This document shows, one piece after another, positions 17,848 through 26,481 of a stretch of DNA of 64,000 nucleotides. Source of the stretch: JAIBJN01 sp963830885 (GTDB taxonomy: Bacteria > Actinomycetota > Thermoleophilia > Gaiellales > Gaiellaceae); the NCBI GenBank assembly GCA_963830885.1, contig CAWHOA010000018.1, positions 1 to 64,000 on the forward strand, read 5' to 3'. Both the position numbers and the translations under genes were made by a program. Numbering within the stretch: the first letter of the stretch is position 1; each line of letters begins with the position of its first letter. The notes beneath the pieces are model-generated. The model was not told the DNA's origin. It worked only from the letters and a program-made list of their open reading frames with translations, and made no database searches.

Positions 17848-18852
17848 GTGCGCAAGCGCATCCTCGTGACCGGCGGCGCCGGGTTCATCTCGTCGAGCTT
17901 CGTCCGCTACCTGCTGACGGCGACCCCGCACGACGTGGTCTCGCTGGACGCCCTGACGTACGCGGGGAACGTCGACAACCTCGCCGACGTGATGGGACAC
18001 GAGCGGCTGTCCTTCGTCCACGGCGACATCCGGGACCGGGCGCTCGTCGCGGAGATCGTCCGCGAGGTGGACGTGATCGTGAACGCGGCCGCCGAGTCCC
18101 ACGTGGAGAAGTCGATCGTCCAGGGGGCGCGCGAGTTCGTGACGACGAACGTCGAGGGGACGCAGATCCTCCTCGACGCGATCCGCGAGGACCCGGTCGA
18201 GCGCTTCGTCCTCATCTCGTCCAGCGAGGTGTACGGGACGGCGGAGAGCGAGCCCATGGACGAGGAGCACCCGCTCAACCCGCGCAGCCCGTACGCCGCG
18301 ACGAAGGCCGGAGCCGACCGGCTCGGCTACTCGTACTACGTCACCTACGGGCTCCCGGTCGTGATCCTGCGCCCGTTCAACAACTACGGCCCGTACCAGC
18401 ACCCGGAGAAGGTCGTTCCGCGCTTCATCACGCAAGCGCTGGCGGACCTGCCCCTGACGGTGCACGGCGACGGCCACGCGAGCCGCGACTGGCTCTACGT
18501 CGAAGACCACGCCGAGGCGATCGACGCCGTGCTCGCGGCCGACGTCTCCGACGTGGCCGGCGAGGTCATGAACCTCGCGACCGGGGTGGACATCTCGGTC
18601 GACCGGATCGCCGACCTCGTGCTCGAGCAGCTCGGCAAGCCCGCCAGCCTCAAGGTCAACGTCGCCGAGCGGCCGGGGCAGGTCGACCGGCACATCGGCT
18701 CGACGGAGAAGGCCGAACGGCTCCTCGGCTGGCACGCGCGGACGTCCTTCGAAGCCGGGCTCGAGCGCACCATCGCCTGGTACCAGCAGAATCCTCACTG
18801 GTGGGAAGCGGCTCTTCGAGCGGAACCGACGGCGAGCGGAAGCGCCTCCTAG
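17848..18852 (+). CDS. NAD-dependent epimerase/dehydratase, RmlB-like SDR
   Basis: 334 aa from GTG 17848, right after a leaderless-type promoter. The cofactor motif is LVTGGAGFISSSFVRYLL near 6-23. The RmlB-like text DALTYAGNVDNLADV lies near 34-48, and AAESHVEKSI near 83-92. The catalytic region reads LISSSEVYGTAESEP, followed by YAATK. Classical dTDP-glucose 4,6-dehydratases have TDE here; this protein has SSE, lacking the Asp of the Asp-Glu pair. It may therefore be an epimerase or decarboxylase-type SDR. It heads an operon with an ATP-grasp ligase and a DegT aminotransferase, pointing to a modified amino sugar. Confidence 0.75.
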   Translation: MRKRILVTGGAGFISSSFVRYLLTATPHDVVSLDALTYAGNVDNLADVMGHERLSFVHGDIRDRALVAEIVREVDVIVNAAAESHVEKSIVQGAREFVTTNVEGTQILLDAIREDPVERFVLISSSEVYGTAESEPMDEEHPLNPRSPYAATKAGADRLGYSYYVTYGLPVVILRPFNNYGPYQHPEKVVPRFITQALADLPLTVHGDGHASRDWLYVEDHAEAIDAVLAADVSDVAGEVMNLATGVDISVDRIADLVLEQLGKPASLKVNVAERPGQVDRHIGSTEKAERLLGWHARTSFEAGLERTIAWYQQNPHWWEAALRAEPTASGSAS

Positions 18853-20033
18853 TCCTCGGGGCGGGGCCGGCGCAGCTCGGCCTGCACCGCGCCGCCCGGG
18901 AGCGCGGCCTCTTCGTCATCGCCTGCGACCGCGACCCGACCGCGGTCGGCTTCGCGTATGCCGACCGCCGGGCGGTCGTCTCGGTCGAGGACGAGGCGGC
19001 GATCGGCCAGCTCGCGCGCGCCGAGCAGGTGGACGGGATCATCGCTCCGGGCATCGACTGGCCGGTCGCCATCGCCGCCCGGCTCGCCGCGCACACGGGC
19101 CTGCCGCATCCGGTCGCGCCCGAGACGGCCGCGCTCACCGTCCTCAAGCACCGCCAGCGCAAGCGCCTGGCGGAGCACGGCGTTCCGCAGCCGCGCTGGG
19201 ACGTGGCCACGATGGCCGGGGACGACCTGCCGCTGCCCGCGGTCGTGAAGCCCGTCGACCGCCAGGGCCAGAAGGGGCTTGCGGTCGTCGCCGACGCGGC
19301 CGAGCTCGCGGCGGCGATCGCGGCCGCGGTCGGGGCGTCGCGGAACGGGCTCGCGCTCGTGGAGGAGCTCGTGCCAGGGCCGGAGATCACCGTCAACGCC
19401 TTCTCCGTCGGCGGCGTCTTCCACCCGCTGACGGTCACCGACCGGCTCACCGGGACCGGGGCCGCCTTCGGCGTCGCGCTCGCCCACGCCTGGCCGAGCG
19501 CGCACCCGGTCGAGGAGGCCGTCGAGGCGGCACGGCTCGCGGCCGATGCTCTCGGAGTGACCGACGGCCCGACCTACACCCAGCTCGTCCTCGGCCCCGC
19601 CGGGCCGCGCGTGATGGAGCTCGCCGCACGCCTCGGCGGCGGCCACGACGCCGAGCTCTGCCGCCTCGCGCTCGGCATCGACCTCAACGGCCTCGCGCTC
19701 GCCGCCGCCCTCGGTGAGCCGGTCGAGCTGCCCGAGCCGGAGCCGGCCCCGGGCGCAGTCGTCCGCTTCCTCGTTCCGCCCGAGGGCGTCCTCGAGGACG
19801 TGAGCGGGGTGGAGGAGGCGCTCGCGGTCGACGGTGTCGTCGATGCGCGCGTCTACCGCCAGCCGGGCTGGGAGTTCGGCCCCCTCCGCCGCGGCAACGA
19901 CCGCGCCGGCTACGTCATCGCCCTCGGCGACAGCCGGGACGACGCGCTCGCCCGCGCCGACCGGGCCGCCGGGCTCATCCGCTTCCGGACCGCCGATGCA
20001 GAGGCTCTCGTTGGGGAACCCCTCTCGAAATGA
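18801..20033 (+). CDS. ATP-grasp domain ligase
   Basis: 410 aa from GTG 18801, overlapping the upstream SDR by 52 nt; a later start is possible. The N-terminal Rossmann-like domain is LLVLGAGPAQLGLHRAARER near 16-35. The ATP-binding lysine segment PLPAVVKPVDRQGQKGL lies near 145-161. EELVPGPEITVNAFSVGG follows near 190-207. PRVMELAARLGGGHDAELC near 270-288 supplies metal-binding residues, as in PurK/CPSase-like ligases. It forms an amide via acyl phosphate. Placed between a sugar SDR and a sugar aminotransferase (ATGA overlap), it may attach an amino acid or other acyl group to the sugar amine. Confidence 0.8.
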   Translation: MGSGSSSGTDGERKRLLVLGAGPAQLGLHRAARERGLFVIACDRDPTAVGFAYADRRAVVSVEDEAAIGQLARAEQVDGIIAPGIDWPVAIAARLAAHTGLPHPVAPETAALTVLKHRQRKRLAEHGVPQPRWDVATMAGDDLPLPAVVKPVDRQGQKGLAVVADAAELAAAIAAAVGASRNGLALVEELVPGPEITVNAFSVGGVFHPLTVTDRLTGTGAAFGVALAHAWPSAHPVEEAVEAARLAADALGVTDGPTYTQLVLGPAGPRVMELAARLGGGHDAELCRLALGIDLNGLALAAALGEPVELPEPEPAPGAVVRFLVPPEGVLEDVSGVEEALAVDGVVDARVYRQPGWEFGPLRRGNDRAGYVIALGDSRDDALARADRAAGLIRFRTADAEALVGEPLSK

Positions 20034-21188
20034 AGGTCTCGCCGCGCGGTCATTCCGAGACGAGTTCCTCGAGGCGTAGCACCTTCCTCTCCTTCCAGCC
20101 GCCCGCGATCGGCGAGGAGGAGCTCGAGGCCGTCGCGGAGACGCTCAGGAGCGGCTGGCTCACCACGGGCCCGCGCACGGAGGAGCTCGAGCGCCGCTTC
20201 GCCGAGTACGTCGGCGCGCGGCACGGGGTCGCGCTCGCCTCCGGGACGGCCGCGATGCACCTCTCCCTGCTGGCCGCCGGTGTCGGGCCCGGGGACGAGG
20301 TGATCACGAGCCCGATCACATGGCCCGCAACCGGCAACGTGGTCGTCCACTGCGGCGCGCGCCCGATCTTCGTCGACGTGCGCGACTCCGACCTGAACCT
20401 CGACCCGGACGCCGCCGCCGCCGCAGTGACGGAGCGGACGAAGGCGATCCTGCCCGTTCACCTTGCCGGCCAGCCCGCCGACCTCGACCCGCTGCTCGCG
20501 CTCGGCCTCCCCGTGATCGAGGACGCCGCGCACGCGACCGAGTCCGCCTACCGCGGCCGCAAGATCGGCGCGCTCTCCCTCGCCACCTGCTTCTCGCTCT
20601 ACGCCACGAAGAACGTGGCCGCCGGCGAGGGCGGCATGGTCACGACCGACGACGACGACGTCGCCGCCGCGCTCCGCAACCTGCGCCTCATGCGCCGCGG
20701 CGAGGGCTCGCTCTACGACGTGACGGTCGCCGGCTTCAAGGCGAACCTCTCCGACGTCCTCGCCGCGATCGCGCTCTGCCAGCTGGACAAGATCGAGGAG
20801 CATGCCGCGATCAGACGCCGCCACGTGGCCGCGTATGACGCGGCCGTCGCCGACCTCCCGGGGATCAGCCCGCTCGCGCGCGACTCCCGCGACCACCATG
20901 CGCTCCACCTCTACGTCGTCCGCGTCGACGCCGAGAGGCGCGGGCGCCGATCGCGACGCCTACCAACGCGCCCTGCGGGAGGAGAACATCGGCACCAGCA
21001 TTCACTTCCTTCCCGTCCACCGGCTCACGTTCTACCGCGAGACCTTCCCCGAGCAGCCACGCCTGCCGGTGGCCGAGCGCGCCGGCGGCGAGGTGCTCTC
21101 GCTCCCGCTCTCGCCGGCGCACTCGGACGCCGACATCGAGGATGCGATCGACGCGCTCCGCCGCGTCCACGCCCGCTTCACCGGCTAG
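20030..21188 (+). CDS. DegT/DnrJ/EryC1 sugar aminotransferase (frameshifted)
   Basis: About 386 aa joined across a +1 frameshift near 20940 (VDAER to AGADRDAYQR). Landmarks of PLP-dependent sugar aminotransferases are LRSGWLTTGPRTEELERRFA near 42-61 and GVALASGTAAMHLSLLA near 67-83. DEVITSPITWPATGN follows, then the Asp in VIEDAAHATES, and the PLP lysine in SLYATKNVAAGEGGMV near 190-205. The C-terminal segment GTSIHFLPVHRLTFYRE is also typical. The start ATG overlaps the ATP-grasp stop. It would aminate the keto sugar made upstream, probably at C3 or C4. Confidence 0.82.
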
Positions 21189-21210
21189 CCCGGCCATGCG
21201 CCGGTCGATC

Positions 21211-21378
21211 AGACTCCGTCTCGAAATGACGCCTCGCCGTCGGGGTGTGCTGGGCGAGTGCGAGGCAAGGACGCAGGGCCCGCGTTCGTAGCCGGAGGCT
21301 ACGGGCGCAACCGAGGACGCCGCATCGTGCCGGCCAGCGCGGCCCGGCGGCATAGGGCTTCGTTTTGAGACGGGGTCT
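21211..21378. repeat. Intergenic inverted-repeat element C (long form)
   Basis: About 168 bp. The terminal arms AGACTCCGTCTCGAAATG and the complement of AGACCCCGTCTCAAAACG pair at most positions. The interior carries GCAAGGACGCAGGG, the small perfect hairpin TAGCCGGAGGCTA and AGCGCGGCCCGGCGGC. All of these recur in the same order in element D. It separates the aminotransferase from the next gene and overlaps its proposed TTG start. Confidence 0.75.
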
Positions 21379-22330
21379 AAAGCTCCCAGTCCAGATCCTC
21401 GTCAGCGGCGCGGTGATCGCGTTCCTGCTCTGGTCGATCGACATCGAGCAGACGGTCGAGATCATCCGGGACAGCCACTGGGGCTACGTCCTCGCCGCCT
21501 TGGCCATCTTCCTGGGGACGACCTGGCTCATGACCTGGCGCTGGGGCGCGCTGCTCCGGGCCAAGGGCGTGCACGAGCCGTTCTCGTGGCTCCTGCGGCT
21601 GTACTTCGTCAGCTACGCCGCCGGGCAGGTGCTGCCGACGGCGGTCGGCGGGGACGCCGTAAGGATCATCGAGCACTCGCGCCGCCGTCCAGACGCGAAG
21701 GCGACGACCGCCGCGGCCGTGTTCATGGAGCGGGTGCTCGGCTCGGCCGGGACGCTCGTCCTCGTCGCGGTCGGCCTGGCCGTGGCCGTCGGGCGCTACG
21801 ACGACGTCCGCTTTCTCGTCATCCTCGAGCTCGTCTTCGTCGCGGCCATGATCGTGCTCGGGCTCCTGCTCTTCTCCCGGCGGCTCGGTCTCACGCTCGA
21901 GCGCCGCCTCTTCCCGCTCGGGCGCAAGGTCAAGCTCGAGAAGCCGCTGCAGAGCCTCTACTGGGCGATGCACGAGTACCGGCTCGCGCCCGGGACGCTG
22001 GCCGCCGTGCTCGGCGTGACGATCGTGGCCCAGTTCCTGCGGGTGATCGCCATCTGGCTCTGCGGCGAGGCGGTCGGCGCCGATGTCTCGCCGGTCGTCT
22101 ACATCATCCTCGGCCCGCTCCTCTTCCTCGTGCAGATGGTGCCGTTCACCCTCAACGGCCTCGGCCTGCGCGAGGCGTTCTTCGTCGTCTTCCTCGGCCG
22201 CTTCGGCGTCCCGGAGGACGTGGCGTTCGCGGCCGGCTTCCTCTTCTACGCCGTCTCGGTCGCCACGGCCCTCCCGGGCGCGGTCATCCTCCTCTGGCGC
22301 AGCGTCAGACCGGCGGCGCCGGCCCGCTGA
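21365..22330 (+). CDS. LPG-synthase-type (UPF0104) membrane protein
   Basis: 321 aa from TTG 21365, which lies inside the repeat arm; GTG 21410 would start within the first membrane segment, so the true start is uncertain. About 7-8 hydrophobic segments. Family landmarks of PF03706: YFVSYAAGQVLPTAVGGDAV near 80-99, AAAVFMERVLGSAGTLVLVA near 118-137, and VQMVPFTLNGLGLREAFFVV near 257-276. It is similar in type to the protein at 9171. No catalytic C-terminal domain is present, so a role in lipid-linked substrate movement is the inference. Followed by deacetylase, methyltransferase and GT2 genes on the same strand. Confidence 0.78.
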   Translation: MRRGLKLPVQILVSGAVIAFLLWSIDIEQTVEIIRDSHWGYVLAALAIFLGTTWLMTWRWGALLRAKGVHEPFSWLLRLYFVSYAAGQVLPTAVGGDAVRIIEHSRRRPDAKATTAAAVFMERVLGSAGTLVLVAVGLAVAVGRYDDVRFLVILELVFVAAMIVLGLLLFSRRLGLTLERRLFPLGRKVKLEKPLQSLYWAMHEYRLAPGTLAAVLGVTIVAQFLRVIAIWLCGEAVGADVSPVVYIILGPLLFLVQMVPFTLNGLGLREAFFVVFLGRFGVPEDVAFAAGFLFYAVSVATALPGAVILLWRSVRPAAPAR

Positions 22331-22342
22331 CCGGAGTCTTGA

Positions 22343-22379
22343 CGCAGCCGCCGCAGGGCCGCAGACTCGGCGGGCTGCG
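22343..22379. other. Intergenic hairpin with nested inverted repeats
   Basis: CGCAGCCGCCG and CGGCGGGCTGCG pair with one bulge. A second overlapping pair, GAGTCT/AGACTC, could form an alternative stem. The sequence lies between two tandem genes. It could be an attenuator or a processing site; no U-tract follows. Confidence 0.3.
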
Positions 22380-22405
22380 GACAGCCAGGAGGTGGTGGGC
22401 CGACG

Positions 22406-23320
22406 ATGGACGACCGGACGCTGCTGCTGAGCATCGACTTCGAGGACTGGCAGCAGTTGGCACTCCGGCGTGCCGGAGTGGCCGGCTGGGACTCCCCGAA
22501 CCCGGCCTTCGTGCGCCAGGTGGATGCCGTCCTCGGCTTCCTGGACGAGATCGACGCGAAGGCGACGTTCTTCCTGCTTGGCCTGACCGCGAAGAACTAC
22601 CCGCACCTCGTCGAGAAGGTGCTGGCGCGAGGCCACGACACGGCCTCGCACGGCTTCGGGCACCAGCGCGCCTTCCTGCAGACGCCGGACGAGTTCCGCG
22701 CCGACGTCGAGCAGAGCATCGCGGTGATCAAGGAGCTCACCGGCCGCGCGCCGAGCGGATACCGCGCCCCGGCGTTCTCCGTGAACCGAGACTGTGTCTG
22801 GGCCTACACGATCCTCTGCGAGCTCGGCTTCGCCTGGGACTCGAGCCAGTACGACTCTGCGCGGATCCCCCGGCGGCTCGGCGCAATCCCGCGCTCGCCG
22901 TACACGCTCGCGCTGCCGGGGGGAGGCCGGCTCCTGGAGCTCCCGCTGGCGGTCCTGCCCGCCGCTCGCGGCGTGTCGCTTCCGGTCGGCGGCGGCACGT
23001 ACTGGCGCGTCCTGCCGGGATCCGTCGTGGAGCGGGCGCTGAGGAGCAGCGAGGCGCCCGTCGCGCTCTACTTCCACCCGTACGAGTTCGACCCGGAGCG
23101 TCTGCGCGCCCGGCTGCCGGAGGGCTCGTCGGCAAAGCAGCAGGCCCGTGTGACGCTGCGCTCCGCCCGGGCGAGCCCGGGCAGGGGCCGGCTGCGCGCG
23201 TCCCTGCGGCGAGTCGCCCGGGAGTTCCGGCTGGCGAGCTACGCACAGGAGATCGATATCGTGAGGAGCCGCTATGGAGGACGTACGCGAGCACTTTCAG
23301 AAGAAGGCGACCTCGTTTGA
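22406..23320 (+). CDS. Polysaccharide deacetylase (NodB-like, XrtA/PEP-CTERM-locus type)
   Basis: 304 aa, cytoplasmic (no signal peptide). The NodB domain begins LLLSIDFEDWQQLAL near 6-20, with the metal Asp. ATFFLLGLTAKNYPHLVEKV follows near 52-71. The metal histidines are in TASHGFGHQRAF near 79-90. RAPSGYRAPAFSVNRD near 110-125 is the motif 3 region, and ALYFHPYEFDPE near 213-224 ends the domain. The DFEDW form and C-terminal segment resemble deacetylases of exopolysaccharide loci. It likely N-deacetylates a sugar on a lipid carrier. The 3' end overlaps the methyltransferase start by 47 nt. Confidence 0.85.
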   Translation: MDDRTLLLSIDFEDWQQLALRRAGVAGWDSPNPAFVRQVDAVLGFLDEIDAKATFFLLGLTAKNYPHLVEKVLARGHDTASHGFGHQRAFLQTPDEFRADVEQSIAVIKELTGRAPSGYRAPAFSVNRDCVWAYTILCELGFAWDSSQYDSARIPRRLGAIPRSPYTLALPGGGRLLELPLAVLPAARGVSLPVGGGTYWRVLPGSVVERALRSSEAPVALYFHPYEFDPERLRARLPEGSSAKQQARVTLRSARASPGRGRLRASLRRVAREFRLASYAQEIDIVRSRYGGRTRALSEEGDLV

Positions 23321-23897
23321 CCGGCTCTACGACGAGGACCATCCGCTCCAGCGGTTTCTGCGCCCCGGGCTGAACGCCCGGCGCGAGTTCGCCCTCGAGG
23401 TCGCGCGCGAGCACGTGAGCCCTCGCGTCCTCGACGTCGGCTGCGGCTCGGGCCGCGTGGGCGAGGAGATTCTCGCTGCCGGCGCCTCCGAGTACGTCGG
23501 CATCGATTTCTCGGAGCCGATGCTCGAGCTGGCCGGTCAGCGGCTCGCGCACTTCGGCGAGCGGGCCCGGCTCGTGCAGGGCAACTTCCTCGAGCAGGAG
23601 TTCGACCGGCCGTTCGACGTCGTCATCGTGCTGGGCGTCTTCGACTACACGCCCGAGCCGCACGAATTCGTCCTCCGTGCGCGGCGCGCCTGCTCGGGCT
23701 CGGTGGTCGCGAGCTTCCCGCGCTGGAACTGGCTCAAAGGCCCGGTGCGGAAGGTCCGCTACCAGGTCGTGAACGACTGCCCGATCTTCAACTACACGGA
23801 GCGCGAGCTCCGCTTCCTGTTCGGAGCGGCAGGCTTCTCGCGCTGCGACATCGTCCAGCGCGGACGGACCGGGTATTACGTCCGCGCCGACGTCTAG
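23274..23897 (+). CDS. SAM-dependent methyltransferase
   Basis: 207 aa. Motif I RVLDVGCGSGRVGEEILAAG lies near 51-70, with the acidic residue in YVGIDFSEPMLELAG near 74-88. RARLVQGNFLEQEF and FDVVIVLGVFDYTPEP follow. The C-terminal segment IFNYTERELRFLFGAAGF is common in small-molecule or sugar methyltransferases. It begins within the deacetylase 3' end, so translation is coupled. Acceptor unknown. Confidence 0.82.
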   Translation: MEDVREHFQKKATSFDRLYDEDHPLQRFLRPGLNARREFALEVAREHVSPRVLDVGCGSGRVGEEILAAGASEYVGIDFSEPMLELAGQRLAHFGERARLVQGNFLEQEFDRPFDVVIVLGVFDYTPEPHEFVLRARRACSGSVVASFPRWNWLKGPVRKVRYQVVNDCPIFNYTERELRFLFGAAGFSRCDIVQRGRTGYYVRADV

Positions 23898-23928
23898 CCG
23901 CGAAGCGCGACCTGGAGCGGCTAGGGCG

Positions 23929-24854
23929 ATGAGGGCGTCTCCATCGTCATCGTCTCCTTCAACGCCCGGGAGTACCTCGAGCGCTGCCTGGACGCGGTCG
24001 CGGGCGGCGTCCACGAGGTGGTCGTGGTGGACAACGCCTCGGAGGACGGGAGCCCGGCGCTCGTCCGCGAGCGCTTCCCCTCGGTGCGGCTGATCGAGCT
24101 GCCGGAGAACCTGGGCTTCGGTGCCGCGAACAACGTCGGGATGGACGCCGCCGCTGGCGAGTTGTTCCTGCTGCTCAACTCCGACGCCTGGCCGGTGGGG
24201 GACGCGATCGAAGGGCTGGCGGCCTTCGTCGCCGAACGGCCGCGCGTGGGGGTCGTCGGCCCCCGGCTGCAGAACCCCGACGGCTCCCTCCAGCCCTCCG
24301 TGCGCGGCTGGCCGACCACCTGGCGCCTGGCCACGGAATACCTCTTCCTGCGCCGGCTCGGCCCGCGTACGCGCGCGTTCAACGCCTTCTACGGCGCCGG
24401 CTTCGACCACGAGTCGGAGCGTCGGGTCGAGGTCGTCAAGGGCGCCGTCATGCTCCTTCGCCGCGAGGCCTACGAGGCGACGGGCGGCTTCGACCCCGAC
24501 TTCTTCATGTACGGCGAGGAGATGGATCTCTGCTACCGGGCTGCCCGGGCCGGCTGGGAGGTCGTCTTCGACCCGGACGCGGAGTTCGTGCACGTCGGCG
24601 GCGCCTCGACGGGCGTCCGCTGGGGCGAGCGGCCGGCCTTCGGACCCATGCGGCGGGAGCAGCTCCGCGGTCACCTGCGCTACATCGCGAAGCACGAGGG
24701 CCCCCGGAGCGCCGAGCGCGCCCGGCGGCTTCTGGCCGCCTCGTTCCGCCTGCGCGCCGCGATGTTCAGCGGCGAGACGGGCACGGCGTTCGCCGACGCC
24801 GCGGCGTGGCTCCGCTCGGGGACGGCGGCGAAGCTGCTCGCCGGCCGCGGCTAG
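23929..24854 (+). CDS. Glycosyltransferase family 2 (frameshift just after start)
   Basis: About 308 aa. An in-frame start is visible only at 24018, but the bases just upstream encode VSIVIVSFNAREYLERCL, the standard GT2 N-terminus. An ATG at 23929 precedes it in another frame. A single missing base near 23931 reconnects them; total length is 3n+2. Other landmarks are VVVDNASEDGSPALV, NLGFGAANNVGMDAAAGE, LLLNSDAWPVG and FDPDFFMYGEEMDLCYRAAR, as in rhamnosyltransferase-type GT2 enzymes. It should add a sugar to the growing unit at the cytoplasmic face. Confidence 0.8.
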
Positions 24855-24873
24855 CGGGTCGGCCCCGACGGGC

Positions 24874-26460
24874 TCACGAGGCGCCCAGCGCGTAGCGGCT
24901 CTGGCGCAGAAGTCGCTCGGCCTCGCGGTCGTCCGGCATGCCCTGCAGCCAGGCCTCGCGGAGGGCGGCCGAGAGCTCGACGAGCGGTCGCGGAGGCAGG
25001 GGCTCGGTCGAGCGGACGACGAGGACCGACGGCGAGACCGCGACCACCTCGACGCCTGGCAGCGCCTCCAGGCGTCCGCGTGCGGAGACCGGGATCGCCG
25101 GCATCCCGCCGAAGATCCAGACGCCCGTCGCCGGCTCCGCGCCTTCGGCGACGAACGTGGCCAGCGCTTCCGGGTCGCCCTCGGGCGCCCGGGGAGCCTC
25201 TGGTCGCTCGAGGAAGACATACTCGTCGAGGAGCCTTCCGGGCCGGCCGGCCTCCTCGCTCAGCCCGACGCTCGCGAAGACGAGCACCGGTCCCTGCCGC
25301 TCGGCCTCGACGGCGAGCGTGGGCAGCCGCAGGTCTGCCAGCTCGTCGAGCCTCCGCGCATCGTCGGCCAGCTGCCAGGCGAGCAGTCCCGCGAAGACGA
25401 CGGCCGCCGCGACGGCTCCGGCCCGGCCGAACGTCGCGAGCGCGAGGCAGCCGGCGACCGCGAGGAGCAGGAAGAACGGGAGCACCGGCAGGAGGAGTCG
25501 CGGAAGGAACCAGTTCGTCTCGGTCGGGACGAACGTGAAGAACGCCGCCGGAACGACGAGCCAGAGCGCGAGGGAAACGGCGGCGCGCGGCCGTACGACG
25601 CCGAGCCACGCGAGCCCGGCGAGGGCCAGGCCGAGGGCGAAGAACGAGCCGGCCAGCTCGCCGGGGCCGAGCCCGACCAGCGCCTGCTCGGCCACCGAGC
25701 GCCCCTCCTCGCCGACCCCCTGCACCCGTGGCGCCTCGAGCTCCAGCCCGTAGCGGTCGCTGAGCTTCTCGAGCGCGAACACGTAGAAGGGCACCTGCAC
25801 GGCCGCGAGCGCGACCGGCGCGGCCCAGGCGGTCCGCAGGAGCCGGCCGAAGGGAGCGGGCGCGCAGAGGAGCCCGGTGACGACGACCAGCGCCGAGTAG
25901 AGCGGGGCCACCGGGTGGATGTAGACGAGCAGCCCGGCACCGACGCCGCAGAGCGTCCAGGCGAGGAGCCCGCCGCGCCGCGCGGCCCAGAGCGCCAGGG
26001 CCGTCGACCACAGCGTCGCTGCGAGCAGGAGTGAGTACATGCGCCCGAACGTCGAGAGCTCGACGGCGAGCGGCGCACAGGCCAGCGCGAGCGGGAGCAG
26101 CACCGCGGCGCGCGCGTCCACGAGAAGGCGCGCCACGAGGCCCGCCGCGGGCAACGCGAGCACGAAGAAGACGATCGAGGGGACGCGGAGGCCGACGAGA
26201 CCGTCGGGCCAGGCGAGGGTCGCCCACTCCACCAGGAAGTGCAGCGGCGCACCGCCGCGGTCGACGAAGACGCCCTGGACGATCTCGTCGGGCGACCCGC
26301 GCGCGAAGGCCTGCGTCACCATCTCGTCCGCGTGGAGCGGCTCCCACCAGACGGCGGGCAGCCCGAGCGCGAGTGCGATGGCCGCGGCGCCGAGCCAGGC
26401 GATCGCCGTCCAGAGCGCCCGGCCATGATCGAGCACGTCGAGGACTGTAGCGACCGCCAC
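24874..26460 (-). CDS. GT-C-type membrane glycosyltransferase
   Basis: 528 aa from GTG 26460; GTG 26436 is possible, while the ATG at 26643 overlaps the divergent gene. About 10 transmembrane helices. The first extracellular loop contains WWEPLHADEMVTQAFARG, with the acidic pair expected for GT39/GT83-like enzymes, and GGAPLHFLVEWATLAWPDG. VELSTFGRMYSLLLAATLWS follows near 130-150. The soluble C-terminal part (about 370-528) is on the outer face. It is convergent with the GT2 gene (20-nt gap). Donor is probably a polyprenyl-phosphate sugar; acceptor unknown. Confidence 0.7.
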   Translation of the reverse strand: MAVATVLDVLDHGRALWTAIAWLGAAAIALALGLPAVWWEPLHADEMVTQAFARGSPDEIVQGVFVDRGGAPLHFLVEWATLAWPDGLVGLRVPSIVFFVLALPAAGLVARLLVDARAAVLLPLALACAPLAVELSTFGRMYSLLLAATLWSTALALWAARRGGLLAWTLCGVGAGLLVYIHPVAPLYSALVVVTGLLCAPAPFGRLLRTAWAAPVALAAVQVPFYVFALEKLSDRYGLELEAPRVQGVGEEGRSVAEQALVGLGPGELAGSFFALGLALAGLAWLGVVRPRAAVSLALWLVVPAAFFTFVPTETNWFLPRLLLPVLPFFLLLAVAGCLALATFGRAGAVAAAVVFAGLLAWQLADDARRLDELADLRLPTLAVEAERQGPVLVFASVGLSEEAGRPGRLLDEYVFLERPEAPRAPEGDPEALATFVAEGAEPATGVWIFGGMPAIPVSARGRLEALPGVEVVAVSPSVLVVRSTEPLPPRPLVELSAALREAWLQGMPDDREAERLLRQSRYALGAS

Positions 26461-26481
26461 GGATCGGACGATCCCCGCCGA

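Noticed and set aside
21290..21302. TAGCCGGAGGCTA hairpins as tRNA or att-site fragments
   Set aside because: The surrounding sequence does not fold as a tRNA arm and no integrase gene is present.
21211..21378. Element C as an insertion sequence
   Set aside because: No open frame for a transposase and no target-site duplication at the ends; arms differ from those of other copies, unlike normal terminal inverted repeats.
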